A stretch of 64,000 nt of DNA, from NCBI RefSeq assembly GCF_013282095.1, contig NZ_BLTJ01000003.1, positions 186,001-250,000 of the forward strand, read 5' to 3'. A model generated the notes under the pieces. The model made no database searches and had not been told where the DNA came from. It saw only the letters and a program-made list of their open reading frames with translations. Each line of letters starts with the position of its first letter. Within the stretch, counting starts at the first letter, position 1. Positions 51,164-59,527 of this stretch are shown piece after piece. This stretch comes from Enterocloster alcoholdehydrogenati. GTDB lineage: Bacteria > Bacillota > Clostridia > Lachnospirales > Lachnospiraceae. The translations under genes and the position numbers were made by a program.

Positions 51164-52060
51164 GTGAAAGATAAGGAACATAAAAATAAAGGAAGAGTTA
51201 AAATCGGACTGCTGTGCATCCTTCTTGCGGTATTTCTGGTAAGCGGCGCCATGACGATCCGGCAGTATCTGGAAAATAAACGGACAGAAGATGAGTATAG
51301 GCAGCTGGCAGAACAGGCGGCCAGACAGACCACGGAAGCTCCCGCAGAATCCGCCCCGGAGACAGAAACGCAGCCTCAGGAAGAGCCATACGTTTCACCC
51401 GTTGATTTTGCTGCCCTTACAGCGTCAAATCCCGATACCATAGGCTGGATCCGCATTCCCGATACGAACGTGGATTATCCGATTGTCCAGGGAACGGATA
51501 ATGACTTTTATTTAAAGCATGACTTTTACGGGAAAGAAAGCGCAGCCGGAACTATCTATCTGGACTTTGAGAGTGAAAAGGATTTTGAGGGACGCAATCA
51601 GATCCTTTACGGCCATAACATGAAGAACGGAAGTATGTTCAAAGACATTAACCGCTATAAGGATCCCGAGTATTTTAAAACCCATCAGTATTTCAGTATC
51701 TATACGCCCAGTCGTGAGATCCATCTGAAGGCTGTCTCCTGTTACTATGGCCCTGCAGAGCCCATTGTGCGCAAGACGGCGTTTAAGTCTCAGGAGTCCT
51801 TTGACGCCTTTGTAAAGGAGATGGCAGCTCCCTGCTCTTATAAGGAAGAAATAGCCTATCCCGCAAGAAACATTTTCACACTGGTAACCTGCAGCTATGA
51901 GATCAATGATGCAAGAACCTTCCTTTTTGCCGTAGAGGTGGATGAGGAAGGAAACCAGATTCCCATGGATGATGCGTATGGGGAGAAGATGCAGGCGCTG
52001 CTGGAGCGGAAAATGGAGGCGGCTAAAAAAACGGAGACCGCAGAGAAAAACGGAGAATAA
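51164..52060 (+). CDS. Class B sortase
   Basis: A 298-residue membrane-anchored transpeptidase. One membrane segment (about 12-30) is followed by a Glu/Thr/Pro linker and a sortase B domain: TIGWIRIPDTNVDYPIVQG, FYLKHDFYGKESAAGTIYLD, catalytic His151 in YGHNMKNGSMF, Cys243 in TLVTCSYEINDAR and Arg251. A C-terminal charged helix extends it. The start is GTG 51164 with AAAGGAG 9 bp upstream. No protein with an obvious sortase sorting signal is encoded nearby, so the substrate is unknown. It may be co-transcribed with the three-module protein. Confidence 0.93.
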   Translation: MKDKEHKNKGRVKIGLLCILLAVFLVSGAMTIRQYLENKRTEDEYRQLAEQAARQTTEAPAESAPETETQPQEEPYVSPVDFAALTASNPDTIGWIRIPDTNVDYPIVQGTDNDFYLKHDFYGKESAAGTIYLDFESEKDFEGRNQILYGHNMKNGSMFKDINRYKDPEYFKTHQYFSIYTPSREIHLKAVSCYYGPAEPIVRKTAFKSQESFDAFVKEMAAPCSYKEEIAYPARNIFTLVTCSYEINDARTFLFAVEVDEEGNQIPMDDAYGEKMQALLERKMEAAKKTETAEKNGE

Positions 52061-52125
52061 AGGAAAAATAAACCGCCATAAGGGAAAACGGGCAAAAATG
52101 CCGGCTGAAAATGTGAAATAAGGTC

Positions 52126-52154
52126 TTGGAAAACAAACAGACTTATGCTATACT
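52126..52154 (+). promoter_or_regulatory. Promoter of the amino-acid transporter leader, with inverted repeat
   Basis: TTGGAA (52126-52131) and TATACT (52149-52154) are 17 bp apart. A perfect 13-bp inverted repeat begins here: ACAGACTTATGCT (52137-52149) and AGCATAAGTCTGT (52177-52189). It spans from the spacer into the early transcript and is a candidate repressor site. Confidence 0.6.
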
Positions 52155-52232
52155 AGGCAGGAAAAGCTGTCGGTACAGCATAAGTCTGTATCAGCGCATA
52201 GACGTGAACGTATAAGAATTCCGCGACAATGA

Positions 52233-52266
52233 AGTCATACCTGCAGGGATAGGTGTGGCTTTTTTC
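52233..52266 (+). terminator. Leader terminator (attenuator or small RNA end)
   Basis: AGTCATACCT (52233-52242) pairs with AGGTGTGGCT (52251-52260) with two G:U pairs, followed directly by six T residues. It is about 100 nt after the promoter and about 100 nt before the transporter gene, so transcription of the operon has to read through it. The gap 52061-52364 holds this promoter-terminator unit and no gene. Confidence 0.65.
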
Positions 52267-52364
52267 GTGAAACGGCGGTATTCTCCCGACGGCTGTGAGC
52301 CCAGTTCAGGTCAAAAAAGCCGGGTGTGTGCGGCAGGAAAAGATGATAAAGAGGAGAGAACATT

Positions 52365-53270
52365 ATGAAGAAGAATGTAAAGAAAGTGATGAGCCTTGCG
52401 GCGGCAGGTATTTTGGCAGCCGGAGTGCTGACCGGATGCGGCAGTGCAAATACAGCAGATACATCTAAAACAGAGGCGGCAGGAGATGGGGCAAAGGCGC
52501 AGGATGGAGCTTCCGGTGAAAAAAAGACCTTAAAGGTAGCCATGGAGTGTGCCTACGCACCTTATAACTGGACACAGCCGGATGATTCCAACGGTGCGGT
52601 TCCCATCGCTGACAGCAATGAATATGCGTATGGATATGACGTAATGATGGCTAAGAAGATCTGTGAGGAGTTAGGCTACAACCTTGAGATCGTCCGTCTG
52701 GACTGGGACTCTCTGATTCCGGCGGTTACCACCGGCCAGGTAGACTGTGTCATCGCAGGCCAGTCCATTACTCAGGACCGTCTGCAGGCAGTAGACTTTA
52801 CAGAGCCTTATTATTATGCAACCATCGTTACCCTGGTAAAGAAAGGCAGCAAGTATGAGAACGCAAAGAGTGTGGCTGATCTTGCAGGAGCGACCTGCAC
52901 CTCTCAGCAGAGCACTATCTGGTATAATACCTGCCTGCCTCAGATCAAGGATGCAAACATCCTGGCGGCAACGGCCAGCGCGCCTGATATGCTGATGTCC
53001 TTAAACGCAGATAAGTGTGATCTTGTGGTGACGGATCAGCCTACCGGCAAGGGCGCCCTGATCGCTTATCCTAATTTCAGGCTTCTTGAATTTGGCGGCG
53101 GTGAGAATGATTTCCAGGTAACAGATGAGGATATCAATATCGGCATCTCTTTAAAGAAGGGCAACACTGAGCTTAAGGAGGCCATCGACGGCGTTCTGTC
53201 CAAGATGACAAAAGATGATTTTTCCAGGATGATGGACGAGGCCATTTCCGCACAGCCTCTCGCAAACTAA
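52365..53270 (+). CDS. Amino-acid ABC transporter, substrate-binding lipoprotein
   Basis: A 301-residue solute-binding protein of the polar amino-acid family (SBP_bac_3). The signal peptide ends in AGVLTGCGSAN with the lipobox Cys24. The mature domain has LKVAMECAYAPYNWTQ, YGYDVMMAKKICEELGYNLE, DCVIAGQSITQDRLQAVDF and FTEPYYYATIV. It should deliver the ligand to the permease and ATPase encoded next. AGAGGAG precedes the ATG. The ligand (for example cystine, Gln or Arg) cannot be told. Confidence 0.93.
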   Translation: MKKNVKKVMSLAAAGILAAGVLTGCGSANTADTSKTEAAGDGAKAQDGASGEKKTLKVAMECAYAPYNWTQPDDSNGAVPIADSNEYAYGYDVMMAKKICEELGYNLEIVRLDWDSLIPAVTTGQVDCVIAGQSITQDRLQAVDFTEPYYYATIVTLVKKGSKYENAKSVADLAGATCTSQQSTIWYNTCLPQIKDANILAATASAPDMLMSLNADKCDLVVTDQPTGKGALIAYPNFRLLEFGGGENDFQVTDEDINIGISLKKGNTELKEAIDGVLSKMTKDDFSRMMDEAISAQPLAN

Positions 53271-53318
53271 GGATCCGGACCGGGGGCTCCCGGCGGCTAT
53301 ATCAGTAAGGAGAACATT

Positions 53319-54116
53319 ATGCCAACAGATTTTTTCGGCCGTGTGATGGCCGTATTTAACCGTTATGGTGTGTCTATGCTCCAGGGTGCAGGCGTCAGCT
53401 TAAAGATAGCCCTGGTAGGTACCATCGCGGGCTGCATCATCGGCTTCGCAGTGGGTATTATTCAGACCATACCCTCCGGCCGGAGGGATAACCCCGTAAA
53501 ACGGGGCGTACTGTGGGCAGTTAAGTTTATTTTAAATGCCTATGTGGAATTTTTCAGGGGTACGCCCATGATGGCTCAGGCCATGTTTATTTACTATGGA
53601 CTGATGCCTCTGTTAAATATCAACAGCTCCATTATCCAGGCGGCGTATTTCATCCTGTCCATCAATACAGGCGCCTATATGGCGGAGACGGTGCGCGGCG
53701 GTATCCTTTCCATTGACAAGGGACAGACCGAGGGTGCCATGTCCATCGGCATGACCCATGTACAGACCATGCTGTATGTGATCCTGCCCCAGGCGCTGCG
53801 CAATCTGATGCCTCAGATCGGCAATAACCTGATTATCAACATAAAGGACAGCTGCGTTCTGTCAGTGATCGGCGTGGCAGAGCTGCTTTATAAGACAAAG
53901 GCAGCCGCAGGGGCACTTTATATGAACTTTGAGACCTATACCATCACCATGATCATGTACTTTATCATGACCTTTACCTGTTCAAGACTGCTGCGCCTGT
54001 GGGAAAAGAAGATGGACGGAGCGGATAATTTTGACCTGGCTACCACGGATACCCTGGCATATACCAGCGGTATGTACCGTTATCCCGACGACAAAGATAA
54101 GAAGGAGGATGCGTAA
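53319..54116 (+). CDS. Amino-acid ABC transporter, permease
   Basis: A 265-residue HisM/GlnP-type permease with five to six hydrophobic segments. It has GAGVSLKIALVGTIAGCIIG at the start, FFRGTPMMAQAMFIYYGL, the EAA-loop equivalent GQTEGAMSIGMTHVQTML and IILPQALRN-like VILPQALRNLMPQIGNNLI. The ATPase start codon overlaps its stop region (TAATG). AAGGAG precedes the ATG. Confidence 0.95.
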   Translation: MPTDFFGRVMAVFNRYGVSMLQGAGVSLKIALVGTIAGCIIGFAVGIIQTIPSGRRDNPVKRGVLWAVKFILNAYVEFFRGTPMMAQAMFIYYGLMPLLNINSSIIQAAYFILSINTGAYMAETVRGGILSIDKGQTEGAMSIGMTHVQTMLYVILPQALRNLMPQIGNNLIINIKDSCVLSVIGVAELLYKTKAAAGALYMNFETYTITMIMYFIMTFTCSRLLRLWEKKMDGADNFDLATTDTLAYTSGMYRYPDDKDKKEDA

Positions 54117-54862
54117 TGAGCGAGAAGATACTGGAGATCCGCCATTTGAGCAAGACCTTTGGAACGAATCTGGTCTTAAAGGATATTGATTTTACGGTAA
54201 ATACAGGGGATGTGACCTGCATCATCGGAGCATCCGGCTCTGGAAAGTCCACCCTGCTGCGCTGTTTAAACCTGCTGGAAACGCCTACCACCGGGGAGAT
54301 CGTGTATCACGGCAATAATATTGCGGGTGCAAAGGTAAATGCCGCAAAGTACCGCTCCAAGGTAGGAATGGTATTTCAGAGCTTTAACCTTTTTAACAAC
54401 ATGACAGTGCTGCAGAACTGTGTTGTAGGGCAGACCAGAGTTCTTAAGAAGGAGAAAGAGGAAGCGAAAAAAAATGCTCTCTATTATCTGGAAAAAGTTG
54501 GGATGGCCCCTTATATCAATGCCAAGCCGAAGCAGCTCTCCGGCGGCCAGAAACAGAGAGTAGCCATTGCAAGGGCGCTGGCTATGGAACCGGAGCTTCT
54601 GCTGTTTGACGAGCCAACCTCCGCGCTGGATCCTCAGATGGTAGGCGAGGTACTGGAGGTTATGAGAAAGCTGGCCTCTGAGGGACTGACCATGATTATC
54701 GTTACCCATGAGATGGCTTTTGCCAGAGACGTTTCAAACCATGTTGTATTTATGGCCGGAGGCGTTATCGTGGAAGAGGGAGCGCCGGATCAGATTTTCG
54801 GCGCGCCCAGGGAGCACCAGACCAGGGAGTTTTTGGGACGGTTTATGCGTGAAAGCGTGTAG
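54116..54862 (+). CDS. Amino-acid ABC transporter, ATP-binding protein
   Basis: A 248-residue ATPase. Walker A is IIGASGSGKSTLLRCLNLLE, the signature is LSGGQKQRVAIARALAMEPE, Walker B is LLLFDEPTSALDPQMVGEVL and the switch His is in IIVTHEMAFARDVSNHVVFM. It matches the GlnQ/HisP group. It completes a three-gene transporter and is followed by a terminator. Confidence 0.96.
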   Translation: MSEKILEIRHLSKTFGTNLVLKDIDFTVNTGDVTCIIGASGSGKSTLLRCLNLLETPTTGEIVYHGNNIAGAKVNAAKYRSKVGMVFQSFNLFNNMTVLQNCVVGQTRVLKKEKEEAKKNALYYLEKVGMAPYINAKPKQLSGGQKQRVAIARALAMEPELLLFDEPTSALDPQMVGEVLEVMRKLASEGLTMIIVTHEMAFARDVSNHVVFMAGGVIVEEGAPDQIFGAPREHQTREFLGRFMRESV

Positions 54863-54879
54863 GAGACAAAAGATATTCT

Positions 54880-54946
54880 AAAAGCGCCGGAGGACGGAGC
54901 TGACTGACAGCATTTGCTGGAAGCAGATCCGTTTTCCGGCGCTTTT
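54880..54946 (+). terminator. Terminator after the transporter operon
   Basis: AAAAGCGCCGGA (54880-54891) pairs perfectly over 12 bp with TCCGGCGCTTTT (54935-54946), with a long loop. Confidence 0.75.
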
Positions 54947-54968
54947 GCGCGGGGAAAACACACGGGAA

Positions 54969-55181
54969 TCAACGGGCCTTTGTAAGATAGGGATACAAAG
55001 CTTCGTAGGCCTCACATTCTGCCTCATCCTGGGGAAGAGAGGGGATCAGTCCGGTGCAGTCCATGGAAGAACAGGCCTGGATGTCGATGTCATAGTTGTT
55101 TTTATGAGCCGGGAAGAAAAGCTCCTGTCCGGAAACGTCGGGGGAAACATCTTTATCGGGGTGGTGACTGGTGCGGTTCAT
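54969..55181 (-). CDS. Small acidic protein of unknown function
   Basis: A 70-residue protein. An excellent ribosome-binding site AAGGAGG lies 7 bp before the ATG at 55181, which is the main reason to accept it. The sequence has NNYDIDIQACSSMDCTGLIP then SLPQDEAECEAYEALYPYL, with three cysteines in the middle part and an acidic C-terminal helix. No signal peptide. I do not recognise a named family. It is a single-gene unit reading toward the transporter terminator. The stretch 55182-55359 between it and the pyrG terminator holds no other gene. Confidence 0.7.
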   Translation of the reverse strand: MNRTSHHPDKDVSPDVSGQELFFPAHKNNYDIDIQACSSMDCTGLIPSLPQDEAECEAYEALYPYLTKAR

Positions 55182-55359
55182 AAAGCGGCCTCCTTTTTGT
55201 GAGTGAGATGTTGGATACTCCGAAAATGCTGTGTGGGAGTACGGTAGATAGTGTGGGAAAAATACGGATTTTTATGTAAAACTGCAGCTTAAAAATTATG
55301 GAAAAAATGGAGAATTGTGAAAAACTGTATGAAAAACGGAACGATGAGAGGAAAAGAAG

Positions 55360-55403
55360 AAATACCCGGATGGAGCCGCTAACCATATCCATGCCGGGTA
55401 TTT
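55360..55403 (-). terminator. Terminator after pyrG
   Basis: AAATACCCGG (55360-55369) pairs with CCGGGTATTT (55394-55403); on the minus strand TTCTTTTCC follows. Confidence 0.8.
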
Positions 55404-55439
55404 GTTATAGAAGGCGCAGATATCTGCGGCCGGTGATTT

Positions 55440-57047
55440 TTATTGATCCTGTTGTTTTAAGGCGGCCCCAATAAAGCCCTGGAACAGAGGATGGGGGCGG
55501 TTTGGGCGGGATTTTAGCTCAGGATGCGCCTGGGTGCCGATGAACCAGGGGTGATCCGGCAGTTCCACCATTTCCACGATTCGGTTGTCCGGTGAGAGAC
55601 CGGAGAGCAGCATTCCGTTTTCGGTGAGAAGGCGGCGGTAATCATTGTTGACTTCGTAGCGGTGTCTGTGACGCTCGTGGATGGTCTTTTCACCATAGAG
55701 GGCATAGGAACGGGAGGTCTGATCCAGGATACAGGGGTATGAGCCAAGGCGCAGGGTTCCGCCGATATCCTCGATACCGTCCTGATCGGGCATAAGATGG
55801 ATCACTGGATGAGAGGTAGACGGATCCAGCTCTGCACTGTGTGCGTCCTTTAAGCCAAGGACGTTTCTGGCAAACTCTACAATAGAAAGCTGCATTCCCA
55901 GGCAGAGGCCAAGGAAGGGGATCTGGTGTTCCCTTGCATACCGGATAGCGTTGATCTTGCCTTCAATGCCGCGGTCGCCGAAACCGCCGGGAACCAGGAT
56001 ACCGGATACGCCGCCCAGGAGCTGAGCCGCGTTTTCGGGAGTAACGGTCTCAGAATCCACCCATTTGATATGGACCTGGGCGTGGTTGGCTACTGCACCG
56101 TGCTTTAAGGCTTCAACAACAGAGATATAGGCGTCGTGAAGCTGGATATATTTTCCAACCAATGCCACGGTTACCTCTTTTTCAGGATGCTTCCAGTTAT
56201 TGATCATGGAGCGCCATTCTGTGAGATCCGGCTCAGGGCAGGGCAGATCCAGACATTCGCAGGCAACCTGGGCCAGATGTTCCTCCTCCATCACAAGGGG
56301 TACTTCATAGAGGACGTCCACATCCAGATTCTGCAGCACATGAGTAGGGGGAACGTTGCAGAACAGGGCAATCTTGTTCTTGATTGCATCATCCAGGGGA
56401 TGTTCCGAGCGGCACACCAGAATGTCCGGCTGGATTCCCATGGACTGGAGATCCTTTACGCTGGCCTGGGTGGGCTTTGTCTTAAGCTCCTCGGATGCTT
56501 TCAGATAGGGGATCAGGGTCACATGGATCAGACAGGTGTTTTTGGGGCCTACATCATGCTGAAACTGGCGGATCGCTTCCAGGAAAGGCTGGCTTTCGAT
56601 ATCGCCTACTGTGCCTCCCACCTCGATAATGGCGATCTCTGTCTCATTATCATTGTAGTTGCGGTGGAAACGGCTCTTGATCTCATTGGTGATGTGGGGG
56701 ATCACCTGGACAGTGCCTCCGCCGAAGTCTCCCCGACGTTCCTTCTGCAGGACGGTCCAGTAGACCTTTCCTGTGGTTACGTTGGAGTTTTTTGTAAGGC
56801 TTTCGTCAATGAAACGTTCATAATGACCCAGGTCAAGATCGGTCTCCGCACCGTCATCGGTGACAAAGACTTCGCCGTGCTGAACCGGATTCATGGTGCC
56901 GGGGTCAATGTTGATGTAGGGGTCGAATTTCTGCATGGTCACTTTGTAGCCTCTGGCCTTCAGCAGACGGCCAAGGGAAGCTGCCGTAATTCCTTTTCCC
57001 AGTCCGGAAACAACACCGCCCGTAACAAAAACGTATTTTACTGGCAT
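55440..57047 (-). CDS. pyrG: CTP synthase
   Basis: A 535-residue enzyme making CTP from UTP, ATP and glutamine. The N-terminal synthetase domain begins [40 protein letters not shown] and [19 protein letters not shown] are typical. The C-terminal glutaminase has the Cys in [18 protein letters not shown] and the His-Glu pair in [19 protein letters not shown]. The frame is open 25 codons upstream, but ATG 57047 has AAGGAGG 9 bp before it and matches the family start. It is a single-gene unit on the minus strand. Confidence 0.96.
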   Translation of the reverse strand: MPVKYVFVTGGVVSGLGKGITAASLGRLLKARGYKVTMQKFDPYINIDPGTMNPVQHGEVFVTDDGAETDLDLGHYERFIDESLTKNSNVTTGKVYWTVLQKERRGDFGGGTVQVIPHITNEIKSRFHRNYNDNETEIAIIEVGGTVGDIESQPFLEAIRQFQHDVGPKNTCLIHVTLIPYLKASEELKTKPTQASVKDLQSMGIQPDILVCRSEHPLDDAIKNKIALFCNVPPTHVLQNLDVDVLYEVPLVMEEEHLAQVACECLDLPCPEPDLTEWRSMINNWKHPEKEVTVALVGKYIQLHDAYISVVEALKHGAVANHAQVHIKWVDSETVTPENAAQLLGGVSGILVPGGFGDRGIEGKINAIRYAREHQIPFLGLCLGMQLSIVEFARNVLGLKDAHSAELDPSTSHPVIHLMPDQDGIEDIGGTLRLGSYPCILDQTSRSYALYGEKTIHERHRHRYEVNNDYRRLLTENGMLLSGLSPDNRIVEMVELPDHPWFIGTQAHPELKSRPNRPHPLFQGFIGAALKQQDQ

Positions 57048-57314
57048 AATGGGGAACCTCCTTTTTATGTTTCTTTTCTTATAGTGTGGGGATAAAAATA
57101 ACTGATCCATTATACATCTCATTAAATGAGAAATCCAGAACCTTTTGCTAAAGTGAGAAAAAAACTAATAATATAAAGTGTGTCCGTCTTAAGGGAAATT
57201 TTATACTTCTGCGCCTTGATTTATGGCAGGACTGCCACTATAATAGAAAAGAATGAGTTTTGGCACGCTTTTTGCGTGTTAGGGTGGCTCATTCAGAGGG
57301 AGAAATAACAACGT

Positions 57315-59318
57315 ATGGATAATAACAACAAGCAAAACCAGAATATGAACAGCAACTGGCAGACCATCGCCATGCTGGTGGTGGCCGCTCTGCTGACCTT
57401 CCTTATCGTGGGCTGGATGAACTCTGCCGTAGAGTCCCGCCAGCGTCAGGAACTCTCCTATAATGAGTTCGTGGAGATGGTGGAAGCCGGAAAGGTAGAA
57501 TCCATTAAGGTAGGAAATTCTGTCATTGACGTAAAGCCAAAGCCGGAGGCCACAGAGTATTCCCAGCAGATGAAATACTATGTAGTCCGGCTGGAAGGAG
57601 ATTACCAGTTTGTAGACCGTATATTGCAGAATCATGTGGTAACGAACCGGGAGAACGGCAATCCTAACGCGCTGCTGATCGCAGTGCTGAATTATGCGGT
57701 TCCCTTCCTGTTCCTCTTATTCCTTATGAACTTCACCATGAAGCGTATGGGCGGAGGCGGCATCATGGGGGTAGGCAAGAGCAACGCCAAGATGTATGTC
57801 CAGAAGGAGACGGGCATTACTTTCAAGGATGTGGCCGGCGAGGACGAGGCCAAGGAGTCTCTGACTGAGATCGTAGACTTCCTTCACAATCCCGGCAAAT
57901 ATACAAAGATCGGTGCTAAGCTTCCAAAGGGCGCTCTTTTAGTAGGCCCTCCGGGAACCGGTAAGACACTCCTTGCAAAGGCAGTGGCAGGCGAGGCCCA
58001 TGTGCCGTTTTATTCCCTGTCCGGTTCTGACTTTGTGGAAATGTTCGTCGGCGTGGGCGCTTCACGTGTCCGTGATCTGTTTAAGAACGCTACGGAAAAT
58101 GCACCCTGTATTATTTTTATCGATGAGATCGACGCTATCGGCCGCAGCCGCGACAGCCGTATGGGCGGAAACGATGAGAGGGAGCAGACCTTAAACCAGC
58201 TTCTGTCCGAGATGGATGGCTTTGATTCTACCAAGGGCCTTCTGGTATTAGGCGCTACCAACCGGCCTGAGATCCTGGATCCCGCCCTGCTTCGTCCCGG
58301 ACGTTTTGACCGCCGGGTGGTAGTGGACAAGCCGGATTTGAATGGACGTATCAACATTTTAAAGGTACATTCCAAGGAAGTGCTGTTAGACGAGACAGTG
58401 GATTTTAAGGAGATTGCTCTGGCTACCTCAGGCGCTGTGGGCGCAGATCTGGCAAATATGATGAACGAGGCAGCCATCAATGCTGTTAAAAATGGAAGAA
58501 GCGCCGTTTCTCAGAAGGATCTGTTTGAGGCGGTAGAGGTGGTTCTGGTCGGTAAAGAGAAGAAGGACCGGATTATGAGCAAGGAAGAGCGCCGAATCGT
58601 ATCTTACCATGAGGTGGGGCACGCTCTGGTAAGCGCTTTGCAGAAGCACTCTGAGCCTGTTCAGAAGATTACCATTGTTCCGCGAACAATGGGAGCCCTG
58701 GGGTATGTAATGAACGTGCCTGAGGAGGAGAAATTCTTAAATACCAAGAAGGAGCTGGAGGCACGCCTGGTAGAACTGATGGGCGGCCGTGCGGCAGAGG
58801 AGATTGTTTTTGAGACAGTTACCACCGGAGCGTCCAACGATATCCAGCAGGCCACTAAACTGGCAAGAGCCATGGTGACTCAGTATGGTATGTCAAAGAA
58901 ATTTGGTCTGATGGCCCTGGAAAGCCAGGAGAATCAGTATCTGAGCGGCCGGAGCGTGTTAAACTGCGGAGACGCTACAGCGGCTGAGATTGATAATGAG
59001 GTCATGAAGGTATTAAAAGATGCCTATGAGGCCGCCAAGCACCTGCTGAGTGAGAATCGCGATGCCATGGATCAGATCGCCGCTTTCCTGATCGAGAAGG
59101 AAACAATCACGGGCAAGGAATTTATGAAGATCTTCCGCGAAGTGAAGGGAATCCCGGAGCCGGAGGAGAAAAAGGAAGAGGAGAACGGACTGCCGGATAC
59201 GGAGCATTTGGAAGGACAGTCAGAAGCAGAAGAAGGCACCGGGGACATACAGGTCGCCGCCCAGCCGGAGGATACGGCTGAAAATGCGGTCCTGGAGGAA
59301 ACGGATCTTCCAGAATAA
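57315..59318 (+). CDS. ftsH: ATP-dependent zinc metalloprotease FtsH
   Basis: A 667-residue membrane protease. Two membrane segments (about 17-36 and 119-141) frame a small outer domain. The AAA core has Walker A GPPGTGKT (211-218), Walker [12 protein letters not shown] (266 on) and the second region [20 protein letters not shown]. The zinc motif is HEVGH (432-436). The C-terminal tail is Glu-rich. It degrades unassembled membrane proteins and some regulators. The ribosome-binding site is weak (GGGAG about 13 bp upstream). Confidence 0.96.
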   Translation: MDNNNKQNQNMNSNWQTIAMLVVAALLTFLIVGWMNSAVESRQRQELSYNEFVEMVEAGKVESIKVGNSVIDVKPKPEATEYSQQMKYYVVRLEGDYQFVDRILQNHVVTNRENGNPNALLIAVLNYAVPFLFLLFLMNFTMKRMGGGGIMGVGKSNAKMYVQKETGITFKDVAGEDEAKESLTEIVDFLHNPGKYTKIGAKLPKGALLVGPPGTGKTLLAKAVAGEAHVPFYSLSGSDFVEMFVGVGASRVRDLFKNATENAPCIIFIDEIDAIGRSRDSRMGGNDEREQTLNQLLSEMDGFDSTKGLLVLGATNRPEILDPALLRPGRFDRRVVVDKPDLNGRINILKVHSKEVLLDETVDFKEIALATSGAVGADLANMMNEAAINAVKNGRSAVSQKDLFEAVEVVLVGKEKKDRIMSKEERRIVSYHEVGHALVSALQKHSEPVQKITIVPRTMGALGYVMNVPEEEKFLNTKKELEARLVELMGGRAAEEIVFETVTTGASNDIQQATKLARAMVTQYGMSKKFGLMALESQENQYLSGRSVLNCGDATAAEIDNEVMKVLKDAYEAAKHLLSENRDAMDQIAAFLIEKETITGKEFMKIFREVKGIPEPEEKKEEENGLPDTEHLEGQSEAEEGTGDIQVAAQPEDTAENAVLEETDLPE

Positions 59319-59473
59319 GTACAAATGTGAAACAGGACAGGAGCCTGTGCAAACACATAAGCTGCTGCAAAATCATACGCTGGAACGGCGGAGGTTTTGT
59401 AGCGGCTTATTTTGTAACAGAAAAATCCCCGTTAAAATTTCGTTACACCATTTTCAACACGGATAAACTATGC

Positions 59474-59479
59474 TAGAAT
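59474..59479 (+). promoter_or_regulatory. Possible extended -10 of the diguanylate cyclase gene
   Basis: TGCTAGAAT, with TG at 59471-59472, is about 50 bp upstream of the ATG. The -35 candidate TTTTCA (59451-59456) is 17 bp away and weak. Confidence 0.4.
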
Positions 59480-59527
59480 ACCATCCGTAGACAAGGTGTA
59501 GAAAGATCCAAACATCCGGAGCGAGAT

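Noticed and set aside
55153-55392. Frame of 79 codons on the minus strand overlapping the small acidic protein gene
   Set aside because: It runs through the pyrG terminator and the start region of the better supported gene, and its Phe/Ser-rich sequence matches nothing.
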